Shown piece after piece: positions 35,888 through 43,885 of a DNA stretch of 49,438 nucleotides. The stretch covers positions 1-49,438 of the forward strand of contig NZ_FOGS01000015.1 of NCBI RefSeq assembly GCF_900111305.1, given 5' to 3'. Below the pieces are notes generated by a model, which saw only the letters and a program-made list of their open reading frames with translations, made no database searches and was not told the DNA's origin. The position numbers and the translations under genes are program-made. How positions within the stretch are numbered: position 1 is the stretch's first letter; each line of letters opens with the position of its first letter. This stretch comes from Vreelandella subterranea. GTDB lineage: Bacteria > Pseudomonadota > Gammaproteobacteria > Pseudomonadales > Halomonadaceae.

Positions 35888-36357
35888 CCGGTGCAATTTG
35901 GAACCTGCTGCTAGGCTTGGCATGGGTGCTCCTCAGCGGTGACTTTACAGGACTCAATCTGCTGGTTGGGATGATATTCGGCTATCTTGCTTTGGTGCTT
36001 CTGGAGCCTCAGGTAGATGCATTAAAGGGTTACCCGGCCCGTATACCCAGGTTCATCAGCTTCGTCGGCTTTTTTATCAAGGAACTGGTGCAGGCGAACC
36101 TTCGTGTCGCGTTCGATATTGTCACTCCGCCTTGGCATATGAAACCTGGTGTTATCGCGTTGCCGCTCTCGGCACGTACGGAAATGGAGATCACCATGGT
36201 AGCCAACTTGATCTCGCTAACCCCGGGTACCCTCAGTCTGGATGTATCCGATGACCGCAAAGTACTCTACATCCATGCGATGTTTCTGGACAACGAGGAC
36301 GAGCTGCGGCGTAACCTAAAAGATATGGAACACCGTGCTCTGGAGTTATTTCGTTAA
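35884..36357 (+). CDS. mnhE: Na+/H+ antiporter Mrp complex, subunit E
   Basis: A 157-residue protein with hydrophobic segments at the N-terminus and a soluble C-terminal domain. MnhE signatures are the LLLGLAWVLLSGDFTGLNLLVGMIFGYLALVLL start, VGFFIKELVQANLRVAFDIVTP in the middle and NLISLTPGTLSLDVSDDRKVLYIHAM near the end. The start overlaps mnhD by 4 bp; the last base of its stop is the first base of the mnhF start. Subunit E has no complex I homologue but is needed for full antiport. Confidence 0.95.
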   Translation: MTGAIWNLLLGLAWVLLSGDFTGLNLLVGMIFGYLALVLLEPQVDALKGYPARIPRFISFVGFFIKELVQANLRVAFDIVTPPWHMKPGVIALPLSARTEMEITMVANLISLTPGTLSLDVSDDRKVLYIHAMFLDNEDELRRNLKDMEHRALELFR

Positions 36358-36626
36358 TGGAAACCGTTATCTTAATTAGCCAAGTCATCATGGGGTTAAC
36401 GCTCCTGTTGACGTTTGTGCGTGTCGTGCGCGGCCCGAGCCTGCCAGACCGGGTGATGGCTCTGGAGCTTTTTTCAACTACGGTTGTGGGGCTTGTCGGG
36501 GTTTACGCCATTCAGTCCGGTGTGGCGAGTTTTCTTGATGCGGCGATAGTGATTGCCCTGATGGGGTTTTTGGCCGCGATTGGTTTTGCCCGCTTCCTGG
36601 AACGTGGGGGGCCACGGGATGATTGA
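36357..36626 (+). CDS. mnhF: Na+/H+ antiporter Mrp complex, subunit F
   Basis: An 89-residue protein with three hydrophobic segments, matching MnhF in length. The pattern RVVRGPSLPDRVMALELFSTTVVGL after the first helix is the family signature, followed by LDAAIVIALMGFLAAIGFARFLERG. The ATG shares one base with the mnhE stop (TAATG), and the gene overlaps mnhG by 8 bp. Confidence 0.95.
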   Translation: METVILISQVIMGLTLLLTFVRVVRGPSLPDRVMALELFSTTVVGLVGVYAIQSGVASFLDAAIVIALMGFLAAIGFARFLERGGPRDD

Positions 36627-37023
36627 TTTTATAAAAGGTGCTTTGCTCATTACTGGGGCGTTGTTCATGCTTTTGGCTGCGGTTGGCTTATTGCGATTGC
36701 CCGACTTGTTGACACGCATGCACGCCACCACCAAAGCGGCTGCGTTAGGTGTGATTCTGATCATGCTGGCATCAGCCATGCACTTTGCTGAGGTGGGTGT
36801 CGTCGCTCGCTCGTTTGCCATTATCGTGTTTATCTTGATGACAGCGCCGGTGGCAGCCCACGTCATTGGGCGGGCGGGTTACTTTGTGGGATCGCGATTG
36901 TGGAGCGGCACGGTCAAGGACGAGCTGAGACCCAATTATGACCCCTTGACCCATGAGCTGAAAAGCGGTCTCGAAACCCAGGAGAATGCCAAACGATACC
37001 CCCGCGATTCAGACCCTGATTGA
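36619..37023 (+). CDS. mnhG: Na+/H+ antiporter Mrp complex, subunit G
   Basis: A 134-residue protein, last of the operon. ATG 36619 lies inside the end of mnhF after GGGGGGCCACGGG. Three hydrophobic segments with the MnhG signature: FMLLAAVGLLRLPDLLTRMHATTKAAALG and the final FILMTAPVAAHVIGRAGY. A polar C-terminal tail of about 40 residues is longer than in many MnhG proteins. No terminator is evident before the next gene at 37147, 123 bp away. Confidence 0.93.
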   Translation: MIDFIKGALLITGALFMLLAAVGLLRLPDLLTRMHATTKAAALGVILIMLASAMHFAEVGVVARSFAIIVFILMTAPVAAHVIGRAGYFVGSRLWSGTVKDELRPNYDPLTHELKSGLETQENAKRYPRDSDPD

Positions 37024-37146
37024 CCTGCCGTCCAGGAAGGCTTCGAAGCCTATTGTGTTCGGCGTAAGTTCATCGTGATTGAAAGGTAAAGGGAATTTGG
37101 AAGTGGTACAGTCGGTCCCATTGCCAGCAACTGAGAAGTTCCCGCT

Positions 37147-37647
37147 ATGGATGCTGCCGTTTTCAAGCGTTGTCTACGCCGCTCCCCCTTAGCTCAGTGG
37201 GCGCTAGGGGCGGGTATCGCCGCTCTTCTGATGCCTGTCGCCAGCGTGGCGCAAACGCTACGATTGATCGACGGTGACATGGTCAAGGAGGTCGATGTCG
37301 AGCAGCTTCGCCAGTCTTCAGACAGCCACTTTCAAGTGTTTGACCCTTATCAGGGAGAAAATGTGGCAATGCAAGGCATGCCGTTTGCTGAATTCCTTGC
37401 CCGCCATTTTGGCCGTGTACCCGACAAGCTGCGCTTTACTGCCTGGGACGGTTACGAGGTCACCCTAGGCGGCTGGGATGATCCCAACTGGTATCTGGTG
37501 ACGATTGAAAATGACAAACCTTTGACCCTGCGGTCAAGGGGCCCGGTGCGGCTGGTAGAGCGGGAATACGGTGACCGGGACGTTAACAGCTTGCGCGAGT
37601 TCAACGACTGGATCTGGATGATTCGCAGTATCGAAGCGCGTGGGTAA
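37147..37647 (+). CDS. Small exported protein, molybdopterin-oxidoreductase-like fold, paired with GGDEF gene
   Basis: A 166-residue protein with an N-terminal signal peptide (two arginines, then WALGAGIAALLMPVASVAQ). The mature part resembles the core of the oxidoreductase molybdopterin-binding domain family, for example QGMPFAEFLARHFG...LRFTAWDGYEVTL...NWYLVTIENDKPL and the end WIWMIRSIEAR, but it is too short for a full sulfite-oxidase domain and the conserved Cys ligand of Mo is absent. It may be a periplasmic ligand-binding partner for the diguanylate cyclase that starts 3 bp later. The family assignment is tentative; the pairing is clear. Confidence 0.7.
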   Translation: MDAAVFKRCLRRSPLAQWALGAGIAALLMPVASVAQTLRLIDGDMVKEVDVEQLRQSSDSHFQVFDPYQGENVAMQGMPFAEFLARHFGRVPDKLRFTAWDGYEVTLGGWDDPNWYLVTIENDKPLTLRSRGPVRLVEREYGDRDVNSLREFNDWIWMIRSIEARG

Positions 37648-37650
37648 ATC

Positions 37651-38799
37651 ATGAAGCCAACCCTTGACTCATCACGGGACATTGATGGTAAAGGCCCAGC
37701 CAGCAGCAAGCGGCCCGTTCGCTACATCAAATGGCTATCACTCAGCCTGATGAGTTTCATGGCCTTGATGGTATTGATCATCTATGAAGCCCGTTGGGTG
37801 CTTCCCGAGATCCAGACTTACTTCAGCCAGTCGGGAAATCTGACGGGCCAGCAGTTGGCTACACGTTCCCGGCACTATTTACAGGATGCCCAGGCCCGTC
37901 TGCTGGACATCCCTGGGCCCGAAGAACGGGCAGCGGCGATAACCGACATTGAGTTGGCCTACGGGTTGTTCGACGTGGATGTTTACCATCAGCACTACGA
38001 CTGTACGTCGCCCAGTTTAAGCGTGCTGGATGAGACGGTGACCGCGCTTGAAAACAATAATGTGTTACCGGTGATACTCGCACGAGAGCTTCTCGACCCG
38101 ATTGCCTGCCTGACGCGCATCGAAATGGGGCAGTTGGATCTCCGCGGGGAAGCCATCAATTCCTTTTCGGACAGAACCCGCTGGCACAACCAGGTGCTTA
38201 TCTATACCAGCCTGCTGATCTTCGCCTTTGGCCTGCTGTTCTGGTGGCTACATGATCGGCAATTAAGACGTACAGAAAAAGCGACGCAGGAAACGCTGCG
38301 ATGGATGGAGCGCGCCATGCGCGATCCTTTGACGGGCATTGGCAATCGCAGCGCACTCCACCAGGACGTCATGCAGCAGGAACAGCAATCGCTTGGTCTG
38401 GTGTTAGTGGATATCGACTTTTTCAAACAGTATAACGATACCATGGGGCATCCGGCGGGCGACGCCCTGTTGCGCCATCTTGTGCTATTAATTGCCGATG
38501 CCTTGCCAGAAGAGGCGACCCTCTATCGGCTGGGCGGCGATGAATTCGCGGCGCTACTGCCTTGCAAGGATGTTGATGCACTGGGTCGTTACTGCCAACA
38601 GCTTCACCTGCAAGTGCAACAGTCAGCGTTCTCCCACGCCGCCCACCCGAACAAAAAACAGGTGACGCTGAGTATCGGGGCAACCTGCTTTATTCCGTCG
38701 AGAGTGGGCTTCCCCCGGGCCTATGAAGCCGCGGATAAGGCCCTTTATCAGGTGAAGACGGCGGGTCGGGATGACTGGCACATCATTGCAATCGCATGA
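37651..38799 (+). CDS. Membrane-bound diguanylate cyclase (GGDEF)
   Basis: A 382-residue protein. A membrane helix (about 28-48), a periplasmic sensor region (about 50-180), a second helix (about 183-203), and a GGDEF domain (about 220-382). The catalytic motif is intact, RLGGDEFAALLP; VDIDFFKQYNDTMGHPAGD carries the metal Asp and substrate contacts. No RxxD inhibitory site is found five residues before the motif (PEEA instead), so product inhibition is probably absent. It would make cyclic di-GMP in response to a periplasmic signal, possibly through the small exported protein encoded 3 bp upstream. Its 3' end overlaps the convergent globin gene by 17 bp. Confidence 0.9.
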   Translation: MKPTLDSSRDIDGKGPASSKRPVRYIKWLSLSLMSFMALMVLIIYEARWVLPEIQTYFSQSGNLTGQQLATRSRHYLQDAQARLLDIPGPEERAAAITDIELAYGLFDVDVYHQHYDCTSPSLSVLDETVTALENNNVLPVILARELLDPIACLTRIEMGQLDLRGEAINSFSDRTRWHNQVLIYTSLLIFAFGLLFWWLHDRQLRRTEKATQETLRWMERAMRDPLTGIGNRSALHQDVMQQEQQSLGLVLVDIDFFKQYNDTMGHPAGDALLRHLVLLIADALPEEATLYRLGGDEFAALLPCKDVDALGRYCQQLHLQVQQSAFSHAAHPNKKQVTLSIGATCFIPSRVGFPRAYEAADKALYQVKTAGRDDWHIIAIA

Positions 38800-39217
38800 C
38801 ATCATCGTACAGCGGTGCCAATCGCCCCAAAAGCTCGTTTTGCGCTGCCAGCGGAACACCTTCCTCTGCCATTGCGTCGGCCAGGTACTCAACCACGCGA
38901 TTGAAATGCGCATCGTTGATGCCCATGTGCTGGTGTGCGCGATCCATGGGCGGCCCCTCATATTGGCAGGGGCCGTCGCTGATATCGCATAGTTGGGTGG
39001 CGAAGGCCTCCGCAAAATGGTCGATGTTGGTGTTGGCAAAAAAGACCACGACCTCGGGGTCATCTGCCACGCGATACAGCATGTTCTCGACCACGCGATC
39101 GATGGTCTGCATGCCGCCGAGCTGCGTATAAAGCGATGGTTGGGTCGCATCCTGGGCCGCACAACCTGTCAGCCAGAGTGCCATCAGTAGCGGGGTGGCG
39201 CAGCGGTGAAAACGCAT
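38783..39217 (-). CDS. Group 1 truncated haemoglobin carried on a lipoprotein
   Basis: A 144-residue protein starting at ATG 39217 after AAGGAG. The first 19 residues are a lipoprotein signal ending LTGC, so the mature protein should be anchored by a lipidated cysteine in the envelope. The rest is a truncated globin: SLYTQLGGMQTIDRVVE at the start (the LY..LGG pattern), FFANTNIDHFAEAF, and the GPPM...HQHMGINDAHFNRVVEYL region with the proximal His. It would bind haem and O2 or NO. Most truncated haemoglobins are cytoplasmic, so an envelope location is notable. It is the last gene of a four-gene operon, 20 bp after the DUF3034 gene. Confidence 0.88.
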   Translation of the reverse strand: MRFHRCATPLLMALWLTGCAAQDATQPSLYTQLGGMQTIDRVVENMLYRVADDPEVVVFFANTNIDHFAEAFATQLCDISDGPCQYEGPPMDRAHQHMGINDAHFNRVVEYLADAMAEEGVPLAAQNELLGRLAPLYDDVMRLQ

Positions 39218-39237
39218 GATGGAGTCTCCTTGGCGGG

Positions 39238-40098
39238 TCAAAAGGTTGCCTGAAGCGACGCGTAGGCGCCATTCTGCGAAGGCAGCCCGGCAATATCGCC
39301 CAGTGATAACCAGGCAGCGGTCAGCGATACGTGCTTGTTGAAGAAGTACGCGCTATACAGGCTTTGCCAGTCGTCTTCACGGGCTGCACTAAGCCGATCA
39401 GGCTTTTGTCGATATTCCATTCCCACGACCCATTTAGGTGTCAAAAAGAGTCCCAGGCTGCCTTCGGCAACCCATTCGCGGCCGCCGTTATCGCCGCCAA
39501 ACCCCAGCAACCCGCCTTGATTGGCGTTGGTATTGCGCAGCGTGGCATTCAGCAACAGGTTGCGCCCAGCCACGGCGTTGAACACCAGTTTGCTGGCACT
39601 TAAATAAACGTCGTTGCCCTGGCCGTGCTCAGCACCCAACGCTTTGGGGGTGCTGTCATCGGCCAGGTTCTTATGTTGAACGCCCGCGCTCCAGATCCCC
39701 CAGGGGTGGTACAGCACATCGCCGAATAAGCGTACCTTGGCTCCGACAATGGTTTGCTCCAGCTCGCCGCCTAAGGTTTCGAGATCCAGGGTTTGGCGTG
39801 CCGCAGAGAGCTCGACGCGATCGTAGATGTTGGCGCTGGCGGCCTCTACCGTTAAGCGATAATCATCCAGCCAGGCCCGCGAGACGGTTGCCGTTGCACC
39901 GAATTCCTGCTCACTGGCGGTACTGGTAAGCACGGCCCAGGGCGAGAGGCCACCGCCAGCGGCTCCCTCGATAGCGCCCACGCCACCGGTACCTATAAGA
40001 CGACTGCCAGCAAGGGAAGAACTGCTTATTGAAAGCCCGAGGGCGATAATAAGCAGCCGCATGCCGTTTGCTGTTGCCTTGGGGATGAAAGTGGACAT
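39238..40098 (-). CDS. DUF3034 family, probable outer-membrane beta-barrel
   Basis: A 286-residue exported protein: signal peptide to about residue 30 (LLIIALGLSISSSSLAG), then the DUF3034 opening RLIGTGGVGAIEGAAGGGLSPWAVL. The mature part has many alternating-polarity strands (VEAASANIYDRVELSAARQTL, AKVRLFGDVLYHPWGIWSAGV) and ends in an aromatic residue (ASLQATF), as outer-membrane proteins do. Function unknown. It is third in the operon, 27 bp after the EAL gene, and the same grouping with a cupredoxin-like protein and a c-di-GMP protein is, as far as I recall, seen in other gammaproteobacteria. Confidence 0.85.
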   Translation of the reverse strand: MSTFIPKATANGMRLLIIALGLSISSSSLAGSRLIGTGGVGAIEGAAGGGLSPWAVLTSTASEQEFGATATVSRAWLDDYRLTVEAASANIYDRVELSAARQTLDLETLGGELEQTIVGAKVRLFGDVLYHPWGIWSAGVQHKNLADDSTPKALGAEHGQGNDVYLSASKLVFNAVAGRNLLLNATLRNTNANQGGLLGFGGDNGGREWVAEGSLGLFLTPKWVVGMEYRQKPDRLSAAREDDWQSLYSAYFFNKHVSLTAAWLSLGDIAGLPSQNGAYASLQATF

Positions 40099-40125
40099 GG
40101 GCAGGCTCTCTCGGTAAGTACGCGG

Positions 40126-42453
40126 TTAATGTATGAAGGTGAAGGTTTCGGCGCTTTTCAGCCAGGGAATGACCTCGTCACTGGGCATGGGTTTGGCGAT
40201 CCAGTAGCCTTGTAGATAGTCGCAGCCCAGGTCATTCAGCAGGGTGGCGCTAGCCGCATTTTCAACCCCTTCAGCCACAATGCTAAGCCCCAGGCTGTGA
40301 CCCATCTCGATCGTCGAACGCACAATCGTCAGGTCGTCTTCCTGGGAGTCGAGCTTGAGCACAAAGGACTTGTCGATCTTGAGCTCGTTGACCGGCAATC
40401 GCTTGATCTGGGCCAGGGAGGAATACCCGGTGCCATAGTCGTCTATGGCGATGGACACGCCGAGACGGCTCAGTTCGTCCAACGTCCTGGCGGCGGCATT
40501 GATATCCTGCATGACGGCACTTTCGGTGACCTCCAGACTCAATTGATCCGCGGCTAAATCGTGGCGGGCCAGCAACTCGGCTAGCTGCTCCGGAAGCTGG
40601 GCGTCGGTGACATCGCTGGCGGATAAGTTGACAGCCACGCTGATTCGCACGCCTTGCTGCTGCCACTGGTGGAGCTGTGAGGCGATGTGTTCAAGCATCC
40701 ATTGGCTAAGCTTGCGAATGTTGCCAGAGCGTTCGGCCAGGCCAATGAACTCATCCGGGGGCACAAACCCAAGCGATGGGTGACGCCAACGCATCAGCGC
40801 TTCAAACTGGCATACCTTTCCATCACGCGTTGCCACTTTGGGTTGATAGGCCATCCAAAGCTGGTTGTTGCTCACCGCGTCGCGAAGATCATGAATCAGC
40901 GTCAACTGGCGTAAGTGGCGTTCGTCCTGGCCTTCGGCGTAACGCTGGTGGGCATCCGGGTGATGACGTGCCATGTCGAGAGCAATATCGGCGCGCCGGA
41001 GCAGCAACTGGGCCTTTGCACCGTGTTCTGGATAACTCACCTCACCCGCAGCCAGTGAAAGACCGATTGACGAATTATCCAGGTCAATGGGCGTGGACAG
41101 TGATGCGAGCTCACTGATGCGCCACTTTGGCGTGGTGTAAGGCTGATTGATCAGCAGCAAGAATTCATCGCTTGCCAGGCGATAGGCGGATTGAATAGGA
41201 GAGGTCAGCGCTTTCATACGGTTGGCGAGGGTTACCAGTACATGGTCGCCCAGTTCGTAGCCGAAGGTATCGTTGATGTTGCGAAAGTCTTTAATGGCCA
41301 GGCGTAGCAGGGTGAAGGGGTGACCGTCTTCAATGCGGGCATTGATGTCTTCCAGCGCACTGATGCGATTTGGCAAATCGGTGAGCAGGTCATGGCGTGA
41401 CTGGTGCCGCAGGATCGCTTCGCGTTCGGCAATATCGTCTTGCATCGAGCGCAGCGTTCCGGCGAGCAGCCCGGTTTCGCTTTGGGATGATTCTGCCGGG
41501 ACGTCGGTGACCCGTTCGCCTTGACCGATTCGTCTGGCTACGTCGGCCAGCGCGACAAGCGGGCGGCTGATACTCCGGGCACTCCAGGCCGCAATGGCGA
41601 TCGTGAACAGCAGTATAAGCGCCACGATAACCAATAGCTGCCACTGTAGGTCGTCGTAGGCCGCTAATAATTCGTTACGTGACAGCTGAATGAGCGCAAA
41701 CGTTTGGTTCTTTGAGTCCTTATAAAGTTCGCTGGCGTAGGTAAGATAGCCATCGTCAGGCGTCATCTGGCTGGTGTCTGAGTACGCCCCGGCCTCAGCT
41801 GCATTACTGAACTGACTTAACGGCTCGGCTGCTTGTGGGGAATGCGAACTGGCTAGATACGTTGGTGTCTGGCCAGAGGTGTAATTGACCACGCTGATGT
41901 CCAGACCGGTGAGGGCATTGATTTCCTCGACGACGGCGTCGTCAATCAAAAAGCCCATGCCCACCCAGCCGATCACGTTGGGCGCTTGAACCGGCATCAT
42001 GACAAGCTCATAGGGTTCTCCATCAGCGATCACGACGCTGAACGCAGAACCCTGTTGGCGAGCGGTTTCGAACAGCTCGGGAAAGGGCATGGGCGTTTGC
42101 GAGGGATGGTGGCTGCTGGCCAGCAGTTGGCCGTCCAGGTCGCTTAATAGCACGATGTCTGCATCAGCCCGAGTGCCGTGATTAACCAATACGGACTGAA
42201 GGGTTTCACGGTCCTGCGACGCGACCGCGCTTTTAAAGCCAAAATCATCGGCCAGGATGGCCACGTTATCGCGTAGCTGATCGCCGCGTCTTTCGAGCAA
42301 CTGGTCGAGAACGCGGGCACCTACTTCCAGGCGCTGGTTGCCCTTGGTCAGGGCATCTTGCTGGGTGGCTCGCAGAAACGCGAGGCCGGTGGCCAGCTGT
42401 GAGACCACCACCACGGTTAACAGTACGAGCATTAAACGGGTACGAAAGCGCAT
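40126..42453 (-). CDS. Membrane sensor GGDEF-EAL protein, likely c-di-GMP phosphodiesterase
   Basis: A 775-residue protein: a membrane helix (about 8-28), a CACHE-like periplasmic sensor (about 30-270), a second helix (about 272-292), HAMP (about 293-345), GGDEF (about 355-510) and EAL (about 525-770). The GGDEF motif reads ASDEF, so the cyclase is probably dead. The EAL site is complete: FEALMRWRHP, VNLSASDV, EVTESAVM, DDYGTGYSSLAQI and VAEGVEN. A signal in the periplasm would thus adjust c-di-GMP breakdown. It starts at ATG 42453. It follows the cupredoxin gene by 36 bp, so a copper or redox cue is plausible but unproven. Confidence 0.9.
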   Translation of the reverse strand: MRFRTRLMLVLLTVVVVSQLATGLAFLRATQQDALTKGNQRLEVGARVLDQLLERRGDQLRDNVAILADDFGFKSAVASQDRETLQSVLVNHGTRADADIVLLSDLDGQLLASSHHPSQTPMPFPELFETARQQGSAFSVVIADGEPYELVMMPVQAPNVIGWVGMGFLIDDAVVEEINALTGLDISVVNYTSGQTPTYLASSHSPQAAEPLSQFSNAAEAGAYSDTSQMTPDDGYLTYASELYKDSKNQTFALIQLSRNELLAAYDDLQWQLLVIVALILLFTIAIAAWSARSISRPLVALADVARRIGQGERVTDVPAESSQSETGLLAGTLRSMQDDIAEREAILRHQSRHDLLTDLPNRISALEDINARIEDGHPFTLLRLAIKDFRNINDTFGYELGDHVLVTLANRMKALTSPIQSAYRLASDEFLLLINQPYTTPKWRISELASLSTPIDLDNSSIGLSLAAGEVSYPEHGAKAQLLLRRADIALDMARHHPDAHQRYAEGQDERHLRQLTLIHDLRDAVSNNQLWMAYQPKVATRDGKVCQFEALMRWRHPSLGFVPPDEFIGLAERSGNIRKLSQWMLEHIASQLHQWQQQGVRISVAVNLSASDVTDAQLPEQLAELLARHDLAADQLSLEVTESAVMQDINAAARTLDELSRLGVSIAIDDYGTGYSSLAQIKRLPVNELKIDKSFVLKLDSQEDDLTIVRSTIEMGHSLGLSIVAEGVENAASATLLNDLGCDYLQGYWIAKPMPSDEVIPWLKSAETFTFIH

Positions 42454-42489
42454 ATTGTTATTATCGGGCCCTCAAGTTGTCGCTGGGCA

Positions 42490-43161
42490 CTAGGTGGCCT
42501 CCTTGAAACGTTGCTGCAACGGCGACAGCTTTTCGGGAGGCTTCGGTGTGGCGCGGAGCTCCAGCGGGACCGACAACTGCTCGTCTGAGGCAATTTCGCC
42601 TTCCCACCAACGCTGCTGGCTATCGTGGAGTCGCTGGTGCCAAACCCTTACACGATGCTGGCCAGATGGCAACGATGGCAGACTGACCTGCCCTCTGTCA
42701 TCGGTCATGGCATAAAAGGGGGCATTGCTGACCACAATGAAGGCCTGCATGTGATCATGAATATTACAGCCCAGGACCACCACGCCAGGCGTATCAAAAT
42801 GCACGGGCGGCGGCGTCTCGTTCAGATAAAGATTCAGATCAAAGGTTTTGGCGTCTGAAAAAGAAAACACATGGTGACGTGTTGTGTCTTCATTGGGAAA
42901 CGCGACCTGGCTATCGACAGGTACTGCCAACACCTCGGGATGAAAGGCCGCATTCCGCTGGTAAATGTGCTCTACGCGGGTATCGCGTGACGCCGAGTGT
43001 GGAAAATAGACTTCCACCACGGCGTTGGGCAGCGGTTCACCATGACTGTCAGAGACGCTGATACGGGTATCACTGGCAAGCGTATCAGGGCTGATATTGA
43101 GAAGAGCAAGCGAGGCGGCACTGCATAAAAGCGCCCGATACGCATGTTTGAGAGATACCAT
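42490..43161 (-). CDS. Exported cupredoxin-like protein (methylamine-utilisation-protein type)
   Basis: A 223-residue protein with a signal peptide (to about residue 29, ending TLAS). The copper-site pattern of a plastocyanin-like fold can be read: the first histidine in TTRHHVFSFSDAK (about 92-93), then VVLGCNIHDHMQAF with Cys, His and Met ligands (about 131-138). A carnitine-like or carboxypeptidase-like beta domain (GQVSLPSLPSGQHRVRVWH) follows. Proteins of this type are often labelled methylamine utilisation proteins, without proof. ATG 43161 follows AAGGAAG. First gene of the operon with the EAL protein, DUF3034 and the globin. Confidence 0.85.
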   Translation of the reverse strand: MVSLKHAYRALLCSAASLALLNISPDTLASDTRISVSDSHGEPLPNAVVEVYFPHSASRDTRVEHIYQRNAAFHPEVLAVPVDSQVAFPNEDTTRHHVFSFSDAKTFDLNLYLNETPPPVHFDTPGVVVLGCNIHDHMQAFIVVSNAPFYAMTDDRGQVSLPSLPSGQHRVRVWHQRLHDSQQRWWEGEIASDEQLSVPLELRATPKPPEKLSPLQQRFKEAT

Positions 43162-43279
43162 AAGCTTCCTTGGTTAACAGAGCCGGATATTGAACCCCTA
43201 TAATGCGAGTTTATGCCAGGAAAGTCATGCCACTTACTTAACGATAGGCCCACAGGTATACCTCGAGCAGGCATCAGGC

Positions 43280-43885
43280 TTATCGCCAGTGGTCATGCCA
43301 GGTACGCAGTACCCGTTCCGGGTACCAGGTTTTGCCTAAGCTGCCGTTGTAACGGGCCAACGCCCGGGTAAAGTCGCCCTGCTCGACGGCGAGATAGTGG
43401 GCCAGGATCGTACAGCCATAGCGCAGGTTGCGCGTTGGGTTCGTCAAGTCATCCATCGGCAGCCCCAGCTCTTCGATCCAAAACGGCATGATCTGCATGA
43501 GGCCGACGGCGCCCGCGGATGATACGGCCTGTGTATCGAAGCCACTTTCCACCTGAATCAATGCCAGAACAAGCTCGGGCGGTAGCCTGGCAAGGCTTGC
43601 CTCCTGGTAGACACGGGTAAGCAGCTTGCGGCGCTCGGTGGGTGCGCTGATAAAGTCAGCCAGATGGCCGTCCATACGCTGTCGCCACTGGCGCATCAGC
43701 CATTTTTGTTGGGGTGTCTGATGACGCTGGTGGGTATCCGCCAAGGTCGGGCGAAGGGATTCAGGCAATGGCTCGGCCTGGACGGGCGGGCCGATGAGGA
43801 CACTGGCGGCCATACAGGCCGCCAGTGTCAGCCGCGACGATCGTCGGGCGCGGCAGGTTACGCGTCTATTGACCGTTGGGCGCAA
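43280..43885 (-). CDS. Lytic transglycosylase, SLT domain
   Basis: About 201 residues if started at TTG 43885, which gives a sensible signal peptide (basic stretch, then [19 protein letters not shown]); ATG 43813 is the alternative and leaves a very short one. The C-terminal 110 residues are the lysozyme-like SLT domain: [28 protein letters not shown] with the catalytic Glu, then [13 protein letters not shown] and ALARYNGS. It would cleave peptidoglycan glycan strands in the periplasm. The start overlaps the end of proS, so it is probably translated from the proS transcript. Confidence 0.87.
   Translation of the reverse strand: MRPTVNRRVTCRARRSSRLTLAACMAASVLIGPPVQAEPLPESLRPTLADTHQRHQTPQQKWLMRQWRQRMDGHLADFISAPTERRKLLTRVYQEASLARLPPELVLALIQVESGFDTQAVSSAGAVGLMQIMPFWIEELGLPMDDLTNPTRNLRYGCTILAHYLAVEQGDFTRALARYNGSLGKTWYPERVLRTWHDHWR

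Noticed and set aside
28958..43161. A prophage or genomic island in the core
   Set aside because: Composition is even, genes are housekeeping or envelope types, and no integrase, tRNA edge or phage structural gene is seen.
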